From: Sphingomonas sp. HMP6 | GTDB taxonomy: Bacteria; Pseudomonadota; Alphaproteobacteria; Sphingomonadales; Sphingomonadaceae | DNA length: 64,000 bases | Direction: 5' to 3' | NCBI RefSeq assembly: GCF_013374095.1 | Contig: NZ_AP022672.1 | Location: 434,001 to 498,000 of the forward strand | Shown here: positions 24,253 to 32,921 of the stretch, in pieces | How the letters are laid out: every line of letters begins with the position of its first letter | Position numbering within the stretch: the stretch's first letter is position 1 | Translations under genes and position numbers: made by a program | The notes under the pieces: generated by a model | Seen by the model: only the letters and a program-made list of their open reading frames with translations | What the model was told of the DNA's origin: nothing | The model's database searches: none

Positions 24253-25887
24253 TTAGGTGGTTGGAGCGATGTTGGTGATGACCGCGACCGCGAACGGGGC
24301 GTAAATCGCCAGCGCGGACTGGCAGTAAATGCCATAATCCTGACGCCGGGTGACCTTCTGCCACGCCTCGGTGTAGTAATCCTTGCGGGTCAGCACCTCG
24401 GCCACCGCCGGGGTTTCGTTCTGGACGTACCAAGGCGGCAACGTCTCGCAGACCGCCATGATGGTGCCCGGCGCGATATTCGGGTGGATCTTCACCGGAA
24501 TCTTCGTGCCGCCTTCTGGCGAGTACGGGTTGAAGTAGAACGAGATGACGTTGCCCGCGACGCCCTGGACGTTGGCGTTACCTTCATCGATGTTGTAACG
24601 GATCAGCGGGGCCGAACCCGAGCCGACCATCGACAGCTTCGAGATGGAACGCTGTTCCTGGCTGCTGACGTAGATGACCGTCGGCGAGACGCGGTAGGTA
24701 TCCCACATCGTCTTGAGCATCGTGTCGACTTCGACAACCGAGCCGTAACCCGACGAGGTAAGCTGGGTGCCAGCACCGGCGACGCCGGTCGGAAGCGCAA
24801 GCACATACGATCCCGTCGACGGCGCGTTGAGGAACGCGGTGGTCAGGAAGCCGTCATAGGCGAGGCCCGCGTTCACCGAATAATCGGCGGCGATCACGGT
24901 TGCCGCCTGGCGCGCGCCAGCCAGCGGAAGCGCGAAGGTCGCCGAGTTGATCGTGGAGATGAACTGGAGCGTTTCCGCACCGACACCGCCGACATACCAC
25001 GCATAAGCGACTGCGCCGTTGATGAGCGGCACCGTTGCCGAGAGCGTCTGCCCCAGCGTGATGGCCTGGGTGGCCGATGCCGAGCGCATCGATGCACCAC
25101 CGTTGAGGACAAACGGCGTGCCGCCGCCATTCGGGGTGATCGATACCGTGCTGGGCACACCGCCTGCGAGGGTGGCGTGCATGAACGCGGCCTGCGACAG
25201 GGCGACGACGATGACCGAATAGGTCAGCGCCGGGAGCGTGGCGCCGGTGCCCGCAGCGGCAAGCGTCGGGGCGGTCGGCGTGCCGAGCGCGAGGGTGGCG
25301 TTGCCCGAGAGCATACCAGCTTCTTCCTTCGCCATCAGCTTGAGCAGCGTGCGCAGCTGCACCATCGATGCTTCGTCCTCGAAGCCTTCGGCGGCGAACT
25401 GTGCTTCGTCGGTCAGCGAATCTTCTTCGCCGATCGTGACATAGGATACCGACTTGTTGTTCGCGGTGTAGGTCATCGCGCCAGCGCGCGTTCCTTCCGG
25501 AACCCAGCCCATCCAGTTGAAGCCCGAACCGGCGAGCGAGGTGATCGTCTTGTAGTTCAGCGCCGTGCCGGGATTGGCGCGCTGCTTGCGGGCGAAGCGG
25601 TTGCGCAGCGGCGTGATCGTCGGGAACAGGTTGAGCGCCGGTGCCCGCAGATCGTAATAGGTGAGGCCGGTTGCCTGGGTGACGGCCTTCGACATCGAGG
25701 CGGTTTCGTTGCCCCAAAAATCGGACACCGACAGTTCGTTGCCGAGCGTGGCTTTCGAGAGGTCGAACACCTCGTTGGCGCGCTCGCGGGTGAGGTGGCC
25801 GAAACGGGAGGCGGAGAGTTCCGAATTGCCGTTGACGTCGAGCATCAGGCGGTCGGAGAAAACCGACCGGGGAGTGATAGCGTTCAT
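24253..25887 (-). CDS. Major capsid protein, HK97 fold, with insertion domain
   Basis: A 544-aa protein. The N-terminus includes helical delta-like sequence, then ATGLTYYDLRAPALNLFPTITPLRNRF and WVPEGTRAG, the E-loop/P-domain pattern of this capsid family. Standard members are about 300-400 aa. An extra beta-rich, Ala/Thr/Gly-rich segment at about residues 205-345 looks like an inserted Ig-like domain on the A domain. RBS GGAG 7 nt upstream. Confidence 0.88.
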   Translation of the reverse strand: MNAITPRSVFSDRLMLDVNGNSELSASRFGHLTRERANEVFDLSKATLGNELSVSDFWGNETASMSKAVTQATGLTYYDLRAPALNLFPTITPLRNRFARKQRANPGTALNYKTITSLAGSGFNWMGWVPEGTRAGAMTYTANNKSVSYVTIGEEDSLTDEAQFAAEGFEDEASMVQLRTLLKLMAKEEAGMLSGNATLALGTPTAPTLAAAGTGATLPALTYSVIVVALSQAAFMHATLAGGVPSTVSITPNGGGTPFVLNGGASMRSASATQAITLGQTLSATVPLINGAVAYAWYVGGVGAETLQFISTINSATFALPLAGARQAATVIAADYSVNAGLAYDGFLTTAFLNAPSTGSYVLALPTGVAGAGTQLTSSGYGSVVEVDTMLKTMWDTYRVSPTVIYVSSQEQRSISKLSMVGSGSAPLIRYNIDEGNANVQGVAGNVISFYFNPYSPEGGTKIPVKIHPNIAPGTIMAVCETLPPWYVQNETPAVAEVLTRKDYYTEAWQKVTRRQDYGIYCQSALAIYAPFAVAVITNIAPTT

Positions 25888-25900
25888 GGGGATTCTCCAT

Positions 25901-25927
25901 AAAAAAGCCGCCCGGATGAGGGGCGGC
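25901..25927 (-). terminator. Intrinsic terminator just before the capsid gene
   Basis: The arms GCCGCCC and GGGCGGC are followed by TTTTTT, ending only 13 bp before the capsid ATG. There is no space for a promoter after it, so it probably acts as attenuator or as a processing/stability hairpin for capsid mRNA. Confidence 0.75.
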
Positions 25928-26000
25928 GTGGAGGCTGTTCGGTGTGCCGATGCCTTGGTCGGCGGCGATAAGGCGGGTCCGGCGGGGGCCGGGGTCGGTG

Positions 26001-27605
26001 CTAGAGGGCGGGGAGGGGAACGGTGCCGACGCGCGCGATGATCGCGTTGGCCTTCGCCATGCCGTTGGGCATTGCAGCGATGTCGGCGAGATCGGACTTG
26101 GCGAGCGGCTGGGGGCTTGGCGCGCCGCCGACCGCATCCTGTTCCTTGGTCACCGCAAACACGGCTCCCTTGGGCGGAGCGGGCTGGTTGAGCGCCTTTG
26201 CCAGCTTCTCGGTCAGGTCGGCGTTGCTGGCGTTCAGCGTGTCGACCCTCTCGATCAGGCCGGTGAGGCGCGGAAGGCTGTCACCGACCGCCTTTTCGAG
26301 GCGTTCGTTCTCGGCGGCGAGGTCGACGGATTTCGAGGCAGTCGCATCGCAGGTCGCGCCAAGCGACACGGCGTTGTCGTGCATCGACTGGATTTTGGTA
26401 GAATCGCCCTTGCTGTTGCGAGCGCCAGCCTTTTCCATGAGGCCGGTGTCGGCCTTGGCGAGGTCACCGATGCTCGCGGCGCAAGCATAAACGAGACGAT
26501 CGAGGCTGGAATCCCAAGCGTCCTCCACCATCCCGGTTTCCTCGATGTCCGCCAGCAACTCGGCGGTTTCCTCCATCGCCATCGTGCAGAGCGCGTCGCA
26601 AAGCGTCTTGATGCCGTCGACCACGGTCTGCGGCACGGTGGAGCCGTCGGCTTCGCGTGCAGCTTCGCGGGCGATGCCGGACTGGACCGCGACCACCTGA
26701 TAGATGGCGTTTGAAAGCGACATGATGCCGCGCATCCCCTTGGCGAGCGGCTGTTCGCCGAACGCTTGGGCGAGTTCGGCCAATCCCTTCGCCAGCATTT
26801 CGGGAGCCGAGAGATCGATCACAGCGACCGGAGCCGCGAGCGCCGCGTCTGCCTTGGCAAGCGCGTCTGCGACGGCCTCCGCGGCCGTAGGCGCAACGAC
26901 GGCGACGACAGGTTCAGCTTCGATCGCATCGGCCATCTTCGCCAGTTCGGCGTTCGCGTTCTCGGCGATCAGGTCGGCGCGGGCCTGGACGACATAGTTC
27001 TTGGCGATGTTGCCCAGCTGCGCGTCGTCAGCGTCGGCGTTTGCCGCCTTCGCCATCTCGTTTGCGCGGGCCTTGGTCGCGTCGTTGCCCGGCTCATACG
27101 CCTTGGCGAGCACGAACTCGACATCGACCTGGCTGCCGTCCGATTTGACCATCGTGAAGGTCGCATCGCGGTTGCAGGGGACATCGACGATCGACAGTTC
27201 GCGGATGCCGGCGGCGTACCGCTTTTCGAGGCCGACCGTCCAACGCTTGGCGTAGGAACCGCCCGGCGAGAAGCCGGTATAAACGCCTTCCTCGACCTTC
27301 GTCCACTCGCCGTCGTCGACGATCTTCGCGCCGAAATGGACCGACTTGGCGAGGTCATCGAACTCGATGCTGACCAGCTTGCCCGCCGCGACGCTGCCGC
27401 TGTGCTGGCCGCGCACGTTGCCGTAGCTTTTGCCGCCGCTGGCCGCGAATTGCTCGTCCGACCATGCCTTGATGAGCGGCTTAGAGGCGTCGTAATCGAA
27501 CGTCTCGCCAGCGCGGTCCTTCCGCTCCGTGAACGATCCGAACACAAGCCGCTGAACGGCATCCGCCTTCTCGAGCGGGATGAACATGGCGAGGGGATTG
27601 GACAT
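26001..27605 (-). CDS. XkdF-like prohead protease/scaffold protein
   Basis: A 534-aa protein; ATG chosen behind AAGGAG at 27605. Residues 1 to about 170 carry FTERKDRAGETFDYD and GVYTGFSPGGSYAKRW, then IRELSIVDVPCNRDATFTMVK, the XkdF-type domain linked to prohead proteases. The remaining ~360 residues are helical and Ala/Glu-rich with a coiled coil near the C-terminus, as in scaffolds. It is expected to organise capsid assembly and then be removed. Confidence 0.8.
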   Translation of the reverse strand: MSNPLAMFIPLEKADAVQRLVFGSFTERKDRAGETFDYDASKPLIKAWSDEQFAASGGKSYGNVRGQHSGSVAAGKLVSIEFDDLAKSVHFGAKIVDDGEWTKVEEGVYTGFSPGGSYAKRWTVGLEKRYAAGIRELSIVDVPCNRDATFTMVKSDGSQVDVEFVLAKAYEPGNDATKARANEMAKAANADADDAQLGNIAKNYVVQARADLIAENANAELAKMADAIEAEPVVAVVAPTAAEAVADALAKADAALAAPVAVIDLSAPEMLAKGLAELAQAFGEQPLAKGMRGIMSLSNAIYQVVAVQSGIAREAAREADGSTVPQTVVDGIKTLCDALCTMAMEETAELLADIEETGMVEDAWDSSLDRLVYACAASIGDLAKADTGLMEKAGARNSKGDSTKIQSMHDNAVSLGATCDATASKSVDLAAENERLEKAVGDSLPRLTGLIERVDTLNASNADLTEKLAKALNQPAPPKGAVFAVTKEQDAVGGAPSPQPLAKSDLADIAAMPNGMAKANAIIARVGTVPLPAL

Positions 27606-27622
27606 CGAGGTCTCCTTGAGGA

Positions 27623-29845
27623 TCATGTGGTTTCGGGGGCGACTTCGACGTCCGGCATGTCCTCGGGCAGGACCGGCAAGATGTCGCACCGGCAATTTTG
27701 GTGCAGAGGGGCGTCGCTGCCGCCGGGAAAGTCCTCGTCGAGGCCGACAATCGTGCCATCGAGCGCGGCGCAGTCATCGCAGCAATCATCCGACGAGAGC
27801 CATTGCTTGCCCTCGACCAAGCCGCTTGCGCGGTATCCAGCGAGGCTGCCCTGGACATCGGCGATCGCTGTCTCGGTTCGTGCGATCATCGAAGCCCGGT
27901 CGGCCGAGAACGCGGTGTCGGCGCGGATCGCCTTGGCGAGTTCCGCGTTCGAGAGGCCGTCCTCCATCGCTTTGCTGATCGAGCTCCGCAGCATCTTGCG
28001 GGTATTCTCGCTGATCGACCATTCGGCTTTGGGGTTTGCGACGAGTTCGCCATCGATCCACTTCATGCCGACCAATTCGGCCGACCGTTCGTGCGCCCAT
28101 GCCGTTGCCCGCGCGGTCACCCGGTTGAGGGTGGCCTTGTCGAACAGGCCGACCTCGCCCGCCGCCTCGATTGCTGCAGCGACGGCGAGGCGGGCGATGA
28201 TCGGCTCCGTCACGGTGCCGAGCGCGCCCCAATCCCAATCAATGTCGTCGAACGCCTTGTCGATGCGCGAGTCCGGCCCCTCGTCTGCCGCCTTCTCCAT
28301 GCCAAGCGCGTCGGCCAGTTCGGCCGCGATTTCGCTGCCGCGTGCTTTCAGGAAGGTCGCGACCGTCCGCGCCAGCTTGGCCTCGGTGTCAGCAGCGGCC
28401 TTGGCGAGCAGGTCCGGCTTGGCGGTTGTCAGATCGCCCGGCTTCTCGGTTTTGGGTGCAGCGGTGTCCGCGGCTGGATCGATCGGCAGCGTGGCAGGCA
28501 TCGGCGGCGGCGGCGGTGGGTTGAGGATCGAATCGACGGTCACGGCACCTTGCGCGGTGTAGATCAGAGGCTTCGCGCCCAGCCCGTCGGGCAGCGCCTC
28601 CTTGCCGTCCTGATCGCGCGCTTCGTCGAGCGAGATGACGCCGTTGCGCAGCTTTATGTCCTGGATCGTCGCCGCAATCTGCGGGTCGATTGCGCGGTTC
28701 TCGTCCCAGCTAAATTCGAGGTCGGGCCGTTTGAACTTGTCGGCGACGATGTGATTCATCAAGCGCTGGATGAACTGCATCAGCTGCGAGATGCCGCCCT
28801 CTGCCGCAGCTTCCTTATCGCTGTCGGCGTTGCTGTTGCCGAGGCCCGTCGTCTTGATGAACGGGCTTGGCGAGACACCGAAGCCGAAGCAGATCAGCCG
28901 GATTAGCCATTCGTCGAACAGCTCCTGGAAGATGTCGATCTTGGTCGCGTGAAACTCTGTGCCAGCAGGGAGCCACGGCACTTCGCGGCGATCGGCGAGG
29001 CGCTGCCCCATATCGCCCGACATCTGCGCGTTCCAGTTGCGCTCGAGGCTTGCGATCTGATCGGGCTGGAACAGCTCGGGCGCGGTGAAATAGCCGTCGC
29101 CGACGTTGCCGTGCGTGAAATAGCCGAGGTGCGACTTCGCCCGCATGATCTGCGTTTCGGCGGTGATGATGATCTTCTCGACGCGGCTCTGCCCGTAGAG
29201 GTGATCGACCCGGTAATTTTCCGGGTAATAGATCAGCTCGTCGCGAGTGTAGCTGGCGGCGGTGACGCCTTTCAGGATTTGCTTGTACGCCTCGTCCGGC
29301 GCCATCGGCGGCCGACCGTTGGCGTCGATCAGCGGCTGGATCGTGGCACCATCGACGAGCTCGAGCGCGTAGAGTTCGCCGCCGACCTTGGGCCGCGCAT
29401 AGATCGACAGCGCGTCGTACACGAACACCTGATCGATGACGGCACCGATCCATTGCGACCAATCGTGGGTGCGGTCGGGCCGTTCCAGGAACGACGTGAT
29501 CTTGATGATGTCCGGGTCGGTCGAACCGGTCGCGGTCTTGGCCCGCGCCTTGATCGACCATTCCAGTGTTTTCAGGAGGTCGGTCTGCCGCCCCATGACC
29601 AGCTTCAACGGCTCGCAATTCTGCGCGAGCTGTTTCAGCTTCGGGAACCCGACCGGCTCGACGCGGCGGGGCTGGAAGTTGATGTTGGCAAAGACCGGAT
29701 AGTCGAAGGCGCGGCCCTGCACCGACGGCGGTGCCATGTTGGTACGCGCCTTGCCCGGCCCGAACCATTCTGCGGGTGTGTCTCCGGTGCGAGCATAGCG
29801 CAGCATCGCCAGCGTGCGCGTGACGATGCCCGGAGCGATAGCCAT
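27623..29845 (-). CDS. Portal protein fused to MuF-like head morphogenesis domain
   Basis: A 740-aa protein. Residues 1 to about 430 are a portal (FPKLKQLAQNCEPLKLVMGRQTDLLK..., later FDEWLIRLICFGFGVSP). After a Pro-rich linker (ILNPPPPPPMPA) comes a helical region and then a MuF domain with RTETAIADVQGS, DDCCDDCAALDG and APLHQNCRCDILPV at the C-terminus. The cysteines of the MuF zinc-like site are present. In most phages portal and MuF are separate adjacent genes. Confidence 0.88.
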   Translation of the reverse strand: MAIAPGIVTRTLAMLRYARTGDTPAEWFGPGKARTNMAPPSVQGRAFDYPVFANINFQPRRVEPVGFPKLKQLAQNCEPLKLVMGRQTDLLKTLEWSIKARAKTATGSTDPDIIKITSFLERPDRTHDWSQWIGAVIDQVFVYDALSIYARPKVGGELYALELVDGATIQPLIDANGRPPMAPDEAYKQILKGVTAASYTRDELIYYPENYRVDHLYGQSRVEKIIITAETQIMRAKSHLGYFTHGNVGDGYFTAPELFQPDQIASLERNWNAQMSGDMGQRLADRREVPWLPAGTEFHATKIDIFQELFDEWLIRLICFGFGVSPSPFIKTTGLGNSNADSDKEAAAEGGISQLMQFIQRLMNHIVADKFKRPDLEFSWDENRAIDPQIAATIQDIKLRNGVISLDEARDQDGKEALPDGLGAKPLIYTAQGAVTVDSILNPPPPPPMPATLPIDPAADTAAPKTEKPGDLTTAKPDLLAKAAADTEAKLARTVATFLKARGSEIAAELADALGMEKAADEGPDSRIDKAFDDIDWDWGALGTVTEPIIARLAVAAAIEAAGEVGLFDKATLNRVTARATAWAHERSAELVGMKWIDGELVANPKAEWSISENTRKMLRSSISKAMEDGLSNAELAKAIRADTAFSADRASMIARTETAIADVQGSLAGYRASGLVEGKQWLSSDDCCDDCAALDGTIVGLDEDFPGGSDAPLHQNCRCDILPVLPEDMPDVEVAPETT

Positions 29846-29855
29846 TCAGAAATTC

Positions 29856-31238
29856 CTATGTCGGGTTGCGGAGCGCGGCGGTGCGCGCTTCCATGTGGTC
29901 GACCCAGGCTTGTGGACCGGACCCGTCGGCGAGCAGTTCGAAAGCGCCAGCTGCGCCGTCGATCTGATCGTCGTGCGGGCCTGTCGGAAAGATTTCCGCC
30001 TCGGCAAAGAACGGCTCGTTCCATGCACCGCGCAGCATCCGGACGTTTCCGGCCTCACACTGTGCGGCGAACGGTGCGGCGCGGACTTCCTTCGAGCCGG
30101 ACTCCGGTGCGGATTTGACGTTCCAGCCCGCGAGCATCCGGATCATTGCTTGCACTTGCGCCTTGCCGGCCTGTCCCGGGTCTTGCGAAAGACCGACCGT
30201 TACCTTTTTCGAGTCGGCGGTCGCGGTGTTGTAAACGGCGCGCTCGACATCGAGCGCGGTGCCCCGGAACCGAACAATATCGGTGATGTAGAAGATGCCG
30301 TCGGAGCCGCGCCCCATCTTGACGCCGGCGGTCCAGTCGGGATCGTTCGAACCTGTTGCCAGCGTCGCGGCGAGGTCCCACTTGCGCACCATCCGCATCC
30401 CGGCCGGAACGGCGTCGACGATCGGCAGCCAGTGCCGCTTGAACATGCCATCTTCGACGATATCCCAGTCGCCGTAGCGCCAGGCTTTGACCAGATTGTG
30501 CGATCCGAGCGCGCGGAGCCGCGCCTCGTAACGCGGATCGCTGGTTGTCAGTATCCGATTGTTTTCGAGCGTGGACGGGATAAAGACCCGCCGCTCGCCG
30601 CTTTCCGGATCGACGATCACCTCGTACCCGGCGCGGTTCGGCTCGACGTAGAGCGCTTTCACCCAATGGTGCCCGGCACCGCCGGGGTTTGCGGTCGACC
30701 GGAAAACGCAGGGGACGCCATTGCCGCTGCGGAGCGTTGCGCGGATCATGTCGATCGGCAGCTTGATCGGCCATTGCGTCAGCTCTTCGCAGCAGATCCA
30801 TGTGTAGGCGTGACCTTGGTAGCCGTCTGCGGCTTTGACGTCCCAGAGATGCCGGAATTTGAGGCGGGCACCCTTCGCCGGACCCGACGTAAACACGTAG
30901 GTTCCGGCCTGTTTCATCCACCGCCCGCCGAAGTGGGGAAGGATGCGGTGAGCCTCTTGGATGACTTCTTCGAGGCTGACGCCGATCCGACGAAAGAAGA
31001 TGCCGTTGGCGAACCGTCCGTGCGCGAGCGCGTGCTTCATCCAATCGAGCAGCATCCCGTATGTCTTGCCGCCGCCGCGCGCGCCGCCGAACATGATGTC
31101 CTCGACGGGGCACGTCAGCAGCGCGGCCTGCGGTCCCGGCTGCGGTGCAAATTCTACTAGGGGTGGACCGCCGTTGTGACCTTGGCCGGGTCGCGATCCA
31201 CCGCTCAACCCTCGGGGGGCTTGTGGCGAGCGGCCCAT
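29856..31238 (-). CDS. terL: Terminase large subunit
   Basis: A 460-aa packaging motor. Walker A GGARGGGKT (about residues 51-59), Walker B ICCEE (about 148), and a C-terminal RNase H-like nuclease with RKWDLAAT and HDDQIDGAAGAF acidic residues. It hydrolyses ATP to move DNA through the portal and cuts the concatemer. The start overlaps the small subunit gene by 34 nt. Confidence 0.93.
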   Translation of the reverse strand: MGRSPQAPRGLSGGSRPGQGHNGGPPLVEFAPQPGPQAALLTCPVEDIMFGGARGGGKTYGMLLDWMKHALAHGRFANGIFFRRIGVSLEEVIQEAHRILPHFGGRWMKQAGTYVFTSGPAKGARLKFRHLWDVKAADGYQGHAYTWICCEELTQWPIKLPIDMIRATLRSGNGVPCVFRSTANPGGAGHHWVKALYVEPNRAGYEVIVDPESGERRVFIPSTLENNRILTTSDPRYEARLRALGSHNLVKAWRYGDWDIVEDGMFKRHWLPIVDAVPAGMRMVRKWDLAATLATGSNDPDWTAGVKMGRGSDGIFYITDIVRFRGTALDVERAVYNTATADSKKVTVGLSQDPGQAGKAQVQAMIRMLAGWNVKSAPESGSKEVRAAPFAAQCEAGNVRMLRGAWNEPFFAEAEIFPTGPHDDQIDGAAGAFELLADGSGPQAWVDHMEARTAALRNPT

Positions 31239-31642
31239 TGGTCAGCATCGAGTTCACGAATCGGAGCGACCAGCACGCCGGGCAGCATGACATTGCCGTC
31301 ACCGTCGGAGAAGGCCAACTTGCGGACGCCGAAGCCCGCGGCCTGCCCCTTGTTGTCGAGGTAATACTTGATCGCTGGGAACTCGCCATTGCGGATCTGT
31401 TCGACGAGCTTGCCGACGGCGAGGTCGACGATGCCATCGACGATTTCGGCTTCGATTTCCTCGAGCTGGGGATGCTTCGCGATGAACCGGGTGATCGAAC
31501 TCGGATTGACCTTCAAGCGCGCCGCCGCGACGGAGCGGATGCCAGCCGATGCACGAAGCGCGGCTTCGACCTCTTTCAGCTTGAGCGCGGGCCGTCGTTG
31601 CAGGCCGGGCGCGGATCGATCAATTTTCGGTGCTCGCGCCAT
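31205..31642 (-). CDS. terS: Terminase small subunit
   Basis: A 145-aa protein with a helix-turn-helix-like N-terminus (SVAAARLKVNPSSITRFIAKHPQL) and a helical oligomerisation region, encoded directly upstream of terL. The ATG at 31642 stands 6 nt after GGAGG. A short GTG ORF overlaps its start in another frame. Confidence 0.85.
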   Translation of the reverse strand: MARAPKIDRSAPGLQRRPALKLKEVEAALRASAGIRSVAAARLKVNPSSITRFIAKHPQLEEIEAEIVDGIVDLAVGKLVEQIRNGEFPAIKYYLDNKGQAAGFGVRKLAFSDGDGNVMLPGVLVAPIRELDADQWAARHKPPEG

Positions 31643-31682
31643 CCTTGACCTCCAATTCACGAAGCAGCGCCTTGGCGGTCAC
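31620..31682 (-). CDS. Putative 20-aa leader ORF overlapping terS start
   Basis: GTG 6 nt after the start-associated sequence CCCTGCCACCAAGGA (31703-31689 minus). Encodes a 20-aa peptide, MTAKALLRELEVKDG at the N-terminus, and ends 23 nt inside terS. The spacing from motif to GTG matches that of other phage genes. It may couple terS translation. Confidence 0.4.
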   Translation of the reverse strand: MTAKALLRELEVKDGASTEN

Positions 31683-31710
31683 GGAGTTTCCTTGGTGGCA
31701 GGGCGGAAAT

Positions 31711-31741
31711 GAAAAGGGCCGGAGGTTTCCCCCCGGCCCTT
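31711..31741 (-). terminator. Leader terminator upstream of the late operon
   Basis: The arms AAGGGCCGG and CCGGCCCTT (9 bp) with TTTTC after the second arm on the minus strand. It lies about 100 nt downstream of the late promoter candidate and upstream of terS, as expected for antitermination control of late genes. Confidence 0.7.
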
Positions 31742-31843
31742 GCCGACGCGGCTGGGAAACGCCCCGTCGCGCGAGGCCGTCCGGCGCATGAACAGCGGCT
31801 AGTTCTGATATCGACCGCTGCGAAGGCGGAAATCGAAGGTCGG

Positions 31844-31891
31844 GATATGCGCGTTTTTCGTGGCACTTGCAAATCCGCCGCATAAATGTGG
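31844..31891 (-). promoter_or_regulatory. Candidate late promoter with adjacent palindromic operator
   Basis: Minus-strand TTGCAA (31872-31867), 17-nt spacer, CATATC (31849-31844). The palindrome CCGCATAAATGTGG at 31878-31891 begins 5 bp upstream of the -35. The region 31643-32135 holds no full-length gene; it contains this promoter, the leader terminator, the leader ORF and the rightward promoter below. Confidence 0.45.
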
Positions 31892-32045
31892 CTCAACAGG
31901 CGCGAATGACGCGATCCAGCCGATTATGCCGGAACTCTGCGCAGTCCTTTTCGGCGCAGGACCGAGATTTAGCCCTTCCTAAATGGGCAAATGCAGCAAG
32001 ATAAAAGCGCGTGCCAGTATTTTGCGGGTTGCCAGCCGTATAATA

Positions 32046-32096
32046 CCGCATTAATGCGCCTATTGTTCTTGCATCCGGTCAGCGATCTCATAAAGT
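32046..32096 (+). promoter_or_regulatory. Candidate rightward promoter with palindromic operator
   Basis: The palindrome CCGCATTAATGCGC (32046-32059) lies 9 bp upstream of TTGCAT (32069-32074), with a 16-nt spacer and TAAAGT (32091-32096). It would drive the small early genes from 32136. Confidence 0.45.
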
Positions 32097-32135
32097 CGTC
32101 AGGCCAGATACGGCAACCCTACCACGGAGAACACC

Positions 32136-32351
32136 ATGCACACCCAAAGCGTCAAGCTGCCCCGAGGGCAAAGTCTTATCAAGATGGACGAGAGCGTCGA
32201 CGGCCACACCATTGCGATGACGAAGGTCAGTTCCAGCTTGCACGCGATCTATTGGGTTTCGCCAAACGGCAGCGTCGAGGACCCGATCTATGCGGGCGAG
32301 CGCAGTCGGGCAGAAGGTCTGTTCGAGGCGCGATTGCTCGGCAGCTGCTGA
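32136..32351 (+). CDS. Hypothetical early phage protein (71 aa)
   Basis: First gene after the rightward promoter. The start-associated sequence CCCTACCACGGAG (32117-32129) lies 6 nt before the ATG. Sequence suggests a small beta-rich fold (AIYWVSPNGSVEDPIYAGE). Not recognised. A hairpin follows the stop. Confidence 0.7.
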   Translation: MHTQSVKLPRGQSLIKMDESVDGHTIAMTKVSSSLHAIYWVSPNGSVEDPIYAGERSRAEGLFEARLLGSC

Positions 32352-32359
32352 AATACAAC

Positions 32360-32386
32360 GGCCCGGTGAGCGAACTCAACCGGGCC
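32360..32386 (+). terminator. Hairpin between small early genes
   Basis: The arms GGCCCGGT and ACCGGGCC (8 bp, 11-nt loop) without a T-run, followed 7 bp on by a start-associated sequence. May act as terminator, processing site or stabiliser. Confidence 0.5.
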
Positions 32387-32454
32387 GAGGTTTCCCTACC
32401 ACAGGAACCCGAGCCTTCTGGCGCATCGGGGGCCGATTCTCAAGGACGAACGAC

Positions 32455-32649
32455 ATGAGCCAGGATGCAGCAACAATCCGAGCGCAGCCAATCAGCGCTT
32501 TCTTTTCGACTGCCGAAGCTGTCGCCGATAGCGAGCCGGTAATTGCCATTTATGCCGCGCCGGAATGGTACGAGCTTGGAGAGGACGGCAAGGCGTGGAT
32601 CGCTGGCATCATCCGCGAGACTTTAGCACGCGCCGCCGAGCAACTCTGA
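32455..32649 (+). CDS. Hypothetical early phage protein (64 aa)
   Basis: ATG behind AAGGACGAACGAC. The start-associated sequence CCCTACCACAGGAAC (32394-32408) lies 47 nt further up, an unusually long distance that leaves room for another regulatory step. C-terminal APEWYELGEDGKAWIAGIIRETL is helical. Function unknown. Confidence 0.65.
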   Translation: MSQDAATIRAQPISAFFSTAEAVADSEPVIAIYAAPEWYELGEDGKAWIAGIIRETLARAAEQL

Positions 32650-32658
32650 CGCCCCCCT

Positions 32659-32683
32659 GTCCCGCGCGTGCGGTGCGCGGGAC
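32659..32683 (+). terminator. GC-rich hairpin between small early genes
   Basis: Perfect 9-bp arms GTCCCGCGC and GCGCGGGAC with a 7-nt loop, no T-run. Confidence 0.5.
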
Positions 32684-32715
32684 GGCGATGGCATCAGGCC
32701 AGAACGGAGAACACG

Positions 32716-32886
32716 ATGAACGTCATCAAGAATTGGGAAGCGAAGCGGTCGAGCGCGGGGATCACGATCACCGGCAAGAACGTGGCGGGTGAGGACGTGA
32801 AGATCGCGGGCTGCGCGAAGATCGTCGCCGGTTCGCCGCATCCCACCGTCGTCGACAAGCACGGCGACCGTCACCAACTCGCGTGA
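32716..32886 (+). CDS. Small hypothetical protein (56 aa)
   Basis: ATG behind ACGGAGAAC. MNVIKNWEAKRSSAGITITGKN...; compact beta-rich protein, not recognised. Its stop overlaps a GTG that could extend the next gene. Confidence 0.65.
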   Translation: MNVIKNWEAKRSSAGITITGKNVAGEDVKIAGCAKIVAGSPHPTVVDKHGDRHQLA

Positions 32887-32921
32887 GCGCCAGCGCCACC
32901 CCTGCCACATCGGAGAATGAC

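Noticed and set aside
23485..25902. 805-aa plus-strand ORF
   Set aside because: Complement of the capsid and neighbouring genes; the minus-strand proteins are clearly recognisable.
31657..31896. 79-87-aa minus-strand ORFs upstream of terS
   Set aside because: They run through the leader terminator and promoter candidates and have shadow-like composition; only the 20-codon GTG ORF has a start signal.
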